From contig JANRKT010000113.1 of the NCBI GenBank assembly GCA_033763355.1, forward strand, positions 1 to 8,108: 8,108 nucleotides of DNA, read 5' to 3'. Below, in pieces: positions 7,201 to 8,108 of this stretch (the first letter of the stretch is position 1; each line of letters opens with the position of its first letter). A program made the position numbers and the translations under genes. The notes under the pieces are model-generated. The model ran no database searches and was not told the origin of the DNA. It worked only from the letters and a program-made list of their open reading frames with translations. Source of the stretch: JANRKT01 sp033763355 (lineage in GTDB: Bacteria; Bacteroidota; Bacteroidia; Chitinophagales; Chitinophagaceae).

Positions 7201-8108
7201 GCAGGGTTACGGCTGTTGGGGTCGCCGGCAAGTTTCTGATAGAGATCATTAGACCCATTAAAAGGCAAAGGTGAACTAGTAAGCGGGTTAATAACCGGCG
7301 GTTGCTGATACGGTTGGTTTTCTGCAAGGTCCATCAAACCCACCACATCCCTTGTTTCAGTTGTTGCCCCTGTCCTGTTGGTAACCCACACCTCCAGGCG
7401 AAGAATCTGAACCTGTGAATTGATGAAGGGCAGGTTCTTCATGGCATTGTTATATTCCTTGCGGAAATACTGGGTTAAAAGAAAATGGCGGTTCTCTTCA
7501 TATTCATCTGCTTTAATGGCGTACTGCGTAACACCTGAACCGCTCTTTAATGCCACCGATTGCCGTTGCGAACGCTGGTTACCAAATACACCCGTAACCC
7601 AGAACTTGCCGAATTGCATTTGAGTTTTAATACCAAACAATTGCTGTGCGCCGGGTATTAATGTGCCCTTGCTGGCAAAATTGGTGTTACCTACTTCCAC
7701 CCTTTTTATAATCTCATCGTCTGTGCCTGTGTAATCAAGTTTTAGCTGGTTGTCAAAATCAAAATTGGCAAGGGTATTATAACTGATGGGCATTTTGAGT
7801 TTATCGCCGATATTACCGATAACATTGATGTTGGCCGCCATATCAAAATCAAAGCCGCCATTCCTTCTTGCCCTTTCAGGTAAAGTGGGGTTCTTTACGT
7901 TTTGCCCCTGGTAACCTGCAGTAATGTTTACTTCCCCCTGCGGCCGGATATCAATCTTACCGTTTCCAAAAAGCCGGTTGAATAAATCATCGCCTGCATT
8001 GAGCTTTGGTTTTTGCAGCTTCCGGTTTAATAAGCTGAGGGTATTGGCCCTGTTGCGGAAGTAATCAGCTTCTGCCTTGCGGGATTGTATCCGCATGTAT
8101 TCATCAAA
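1227..8108 (-). CDS. sprA: SprA/Sov: outer-membrane translocon of the type IX secretion system, 5' end outside the window
   Basis: SprA is the giant single-chain beta-barrel (36 strands in the Flavobacterium johnsoniae structure) through which T9SS cargo crosses the outer membrane; it is needed for gliding where gliding exists. Here 2293 codons are visible without interruption down to TAA 1227-1229. The frame is open to base 8108, and the first visible ATG (8094-8096) is internal. Family proteins have about 2400-2500 residues, so roughly the first hundred, with the signal peptide, are missing. Counting from that Met, recognisable family blocks are RPQGEVNI (51-58), LDYTGTDDEI and VEVGNTNF (about 118-138), YIDDFEGTKASIDLR (714-728), RWGGIMRG followed by EFIEFWILDPF, EVWINELRLSG (about 1387-1397), and the C-terminal barrel block IQPSIDYVMSNRV (about 2241-2253). 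The family carries two SprA_N-type regions. Oddities are a Pro6 run (1783-1788) followed by a Lys/Arg-rich segment, only two cysteines (1234, 1385), and three EF-hand-like acidic loops (462-473, 960-971, 1055-1066). The promoter is outside the window. The hairpin at 1191-1212 may end the transcript. Confidence 0.97.
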   Translation of the reverse strand, partial: FDEYMRIQSRKAEADYFRNRANTLSLLNRKLQKPKLNAGDDLFNRLFGNGKIDIRPQGEVNITAGYQGQNVKNPTLPERARRNGGFDFDMAANINVIGNIGDKLKMPISYNTLANFDFDNQLKLDYTGTDDEIIKRVEVGNTNFASKGTLIPGAQQLFGIKTQMQFGKFWVTGVFGNQRSQRQSVALKSGSGVTQYAIKADEYEENRHFLLTQYFRKEYNNAMKNLPFINSQVQILRLEVWVTNRTGATTETRDVVGLMDLAENQPYQQPPVINPLTSSPLPFNGSNDLYQKLAGDPNSRNPAAIVNKLIGLGLQPIQDFEKTFARKLDSTQYIFNRQLGFLSLNVTLQPDEVLGVAFQYTYNGRVYQVGEFSQDVPVDSTSGVQKVLFLKLLKATSQRTALPIWDLMMKNVYSLGFGSLERQDFQFNILYQEPGGGEKRYVTEGDQAGIPLITLLNLDRLNNQNDPQPDGVFDYVEGYTVFSNQSRIVFPILEPFGHDLDYAFTTDPSLRQKYLYYPLYDTIKAIAQTYANLNRFIMRGTARSSGSNGDIPLNAFNIPQGSVTVTAGGQVLQENVDYTIDYVSGSVRIINEAIKKSGIPINVNYENNATFGVQQRTYLGLRWDYLVNKKLSFGGTIVRLSERPFFTKMEYGTDPIRNTMMGLDFNYQNEFPRLNKWLDKLPFYTPNGMSSINAFGEFAQMKPGHAPQIGKGSGGLIYIDDFEGTKASIDLRFPLISWTLASTPKGATDVNGNVLFPEADLFNSLDYGKNRSKLAWYNIEPILQERKNPNNPLQSNLTELSDPRVRSVSQQEIFPQRTPDFGQNQLVTFDLSYYPKDKGPYNYEDGVANLDANGKLTNPRKRWGGIMRGIDQTDFETANIEFIEFWILDPFIKNTNPQGGTLYFNLGNISEDVLKDSRRFYENGIETPTIPAPNITSTWGKAPLNPIQVTQAFSNDPADRPYQDVGFDGLQDSAEATVRAAYLSNLRNNFGAGSKVYQDALADPSNDNFRYYRDASYNEAGTGILGRYKHFNNPHGNSPVATAGSEFSSAFTLYPDNEDLNRDNTLNEAEEYFQYRVQIKPSADPAMQVGQNFIVDRKLVSVTLADGTKESQTWYQFRVPVSKYDTKVGKIPDFKSIRFIRMFLTDFEDSTTLRFAKLELVRNNWRRFTYEFDTAGMYKPVDLNGVTPFNVSAANIEENDKRIPIPYRIPPGIERVQALSNGGINILQNEQALSMVICNLEDGQARGVFKTVNYDLRQYKNVSMFIHAESSGGPNNLNDDELYAVVRIGNDFISNFYEIKYPLKVTPFGTSDENVIWPEANNLDIDVGVLVRMKQLRNLASAPPGSIYRQVINGKTYSLVGNPNLGEVRGILVGVENLKETTGTGRALCTEVWINELRLSGLNEQGGYAAVGQVNIQLSDLGTFSLSGGMHTIGFGTLEQRVNDRFRDDFIQFDAAANLQLGKLLPKKAGLEIPFYASFSQTISSPEYDPYDLDIKLKDKYKIFPDKRDSIRNDAIDVTTIKTINFTNVRKSADPNKKVRLWSISNFDFSYNYTVTKQHNPLIENNEVKKYQGGIGYTYNSQPKYWEPLKQGIKSKTKWLDFIRDFNLNPNPNLIGIRWDLRRQFGAIRPRNVGGGQYKIPETYDKYFVFDRIYNMRWDLTRSFNIDFKATNNSRIDEPFGRIDNKTKKDSLRQNLFKGGRNTLYNQNTDFTYNLPTSKFPFLDWTTASLGYKTTYGWIGASRLVVSLGNTIQNSNQKVANVELNFTQLYLKSKLLRTLDQQAAAVPPPPPPVAATDTAKNKKGKVKRERKEPQLTGVAKAFAKLLTSVKRAGLNYSEGASTFLPGYVDSTQFFGQNWKSNAPGFDFIFGKQPDSNWLKRAAAKGLITKDPLLNNLFRQTYDQRISLTAQLEPVRDLTIDINMDKTLNKNYNSLFKDTTGSSGFSELNPYSAGGFSISYISFQTLFKKFDPNQISETFKTFENNRLILSKRLGDKNPYNGGAIGPDGYYVGYGRYAQEVLIPAFLAAYTNKDPNSVSLLTGGNGNFVKANPYSSLKPKPNWRITYNGLTRIKPLDKIFTNFTISHGYNSTLSMNSFNSALLYQDSLFLGYPSFIDTISGNFVPYFLIPNISISEQFSPLISIDFATTGQFSGRFEYKKSRQLSLSLIDYQLSEVRGTEYVFSARWRKRGFTLPFKIKIGKKEPTNKLENDISFQLDFSIRDDVYSNSRLDQANAFATGGQKVINIQPSIDYVMSNRVRLKLYFDQRRVNPYISSSAPLVNTRAGVQVNISLAQ
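2667..2768 (-). other. Pro6 plus Lys/Arg-rich low-complexity segment within SprA
   Basis: Residues 1777-1810, counted from the ATG at 8094-8096, read QQAAAV, six prolines encoded by CCG/CCA codons (2733-2750), VAATDTA, and then a basic run with nine Lys/Arg in about 12 residues before EPQ. It sits between beta-rich stretches (LNFTQLYLKSKLL before, KAFAKLLTSVKRAGLNYSEG after). It is therefore probably a flexible loop or turn of the barrel rather than a strand. The repeated CCR codons make the spot prone to in-frame length change. Confidence 0.7.

Noticed and set aside
8094..8096. ATG as the start of sprA
   Set aside because: The frame stays open to the window edge (FDEY precedes it), there is no signal peptide after this Met, and family proteins are about a hundred residues longer at the N-terminus.

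Overview
The window suggests a member of the Bacteroidota, most likely of the Chitinophagaceae or a relative. The evidence is a nearly complete SprA/Sov-type outer-membrane protein, the pore of the type IX secretion system (T9SS), which is confined to this phylum. Moderate GC content, no Shine-Dalgarno sequence ahead of the one complete small gene, and the short 'accessory' repeats around a GxxExxY gene all fit. The family-level placement is inference from general sequence character, not from a search.

Layout. (1) Positions 1-309, + strand: the last 102 codons of a bestrophin-family membrane protein whose start lies outside the window. (2) Positions 310-1226: a roughly 0.9 kb stretch between two convergent genes. 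It holds a small GxxExxY-family protein with a PD-(D/E)XK-nuclease-like core (470-859, +). A perfect 18-bp inverted repeat (381-398 / 975-992) encloses this gene, a third imperfect repeat copy (443-461) sits just before its start, and a run of CACGA repeats (335-359) lies outside the left arm. Between the right arm and the end of sprA there is an ORF-like remnant with no recognisable family, then a strong palindrome of a dispersed-repeat type (hairpin 1191-1212). (3) Positions 1227-8108, - strand: sprA, open at its 5' end. Its 2293 visible codons lack only roughly the first hundred residues.

How the parts relate. SprA and the bestrophin-like channel are envelope proteins with no evident functional link; they are convergent neighbours. 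The space between them looks like a landing zone for small repeat-associated insertions. The palindrome 14 nt beyond the sprA stop may serve as its transcription terminator. The best candidate for something under-described is the inverted-repeat-bounded GxxExxY module, a putative nuclease gene carried between repeat arms. Within SprA, three 12-residue EF-hand-like acidic loops, only two cysteines in 2293 residues, and a Pro6 plus Lys/Arg-rich segment merit a structural look.
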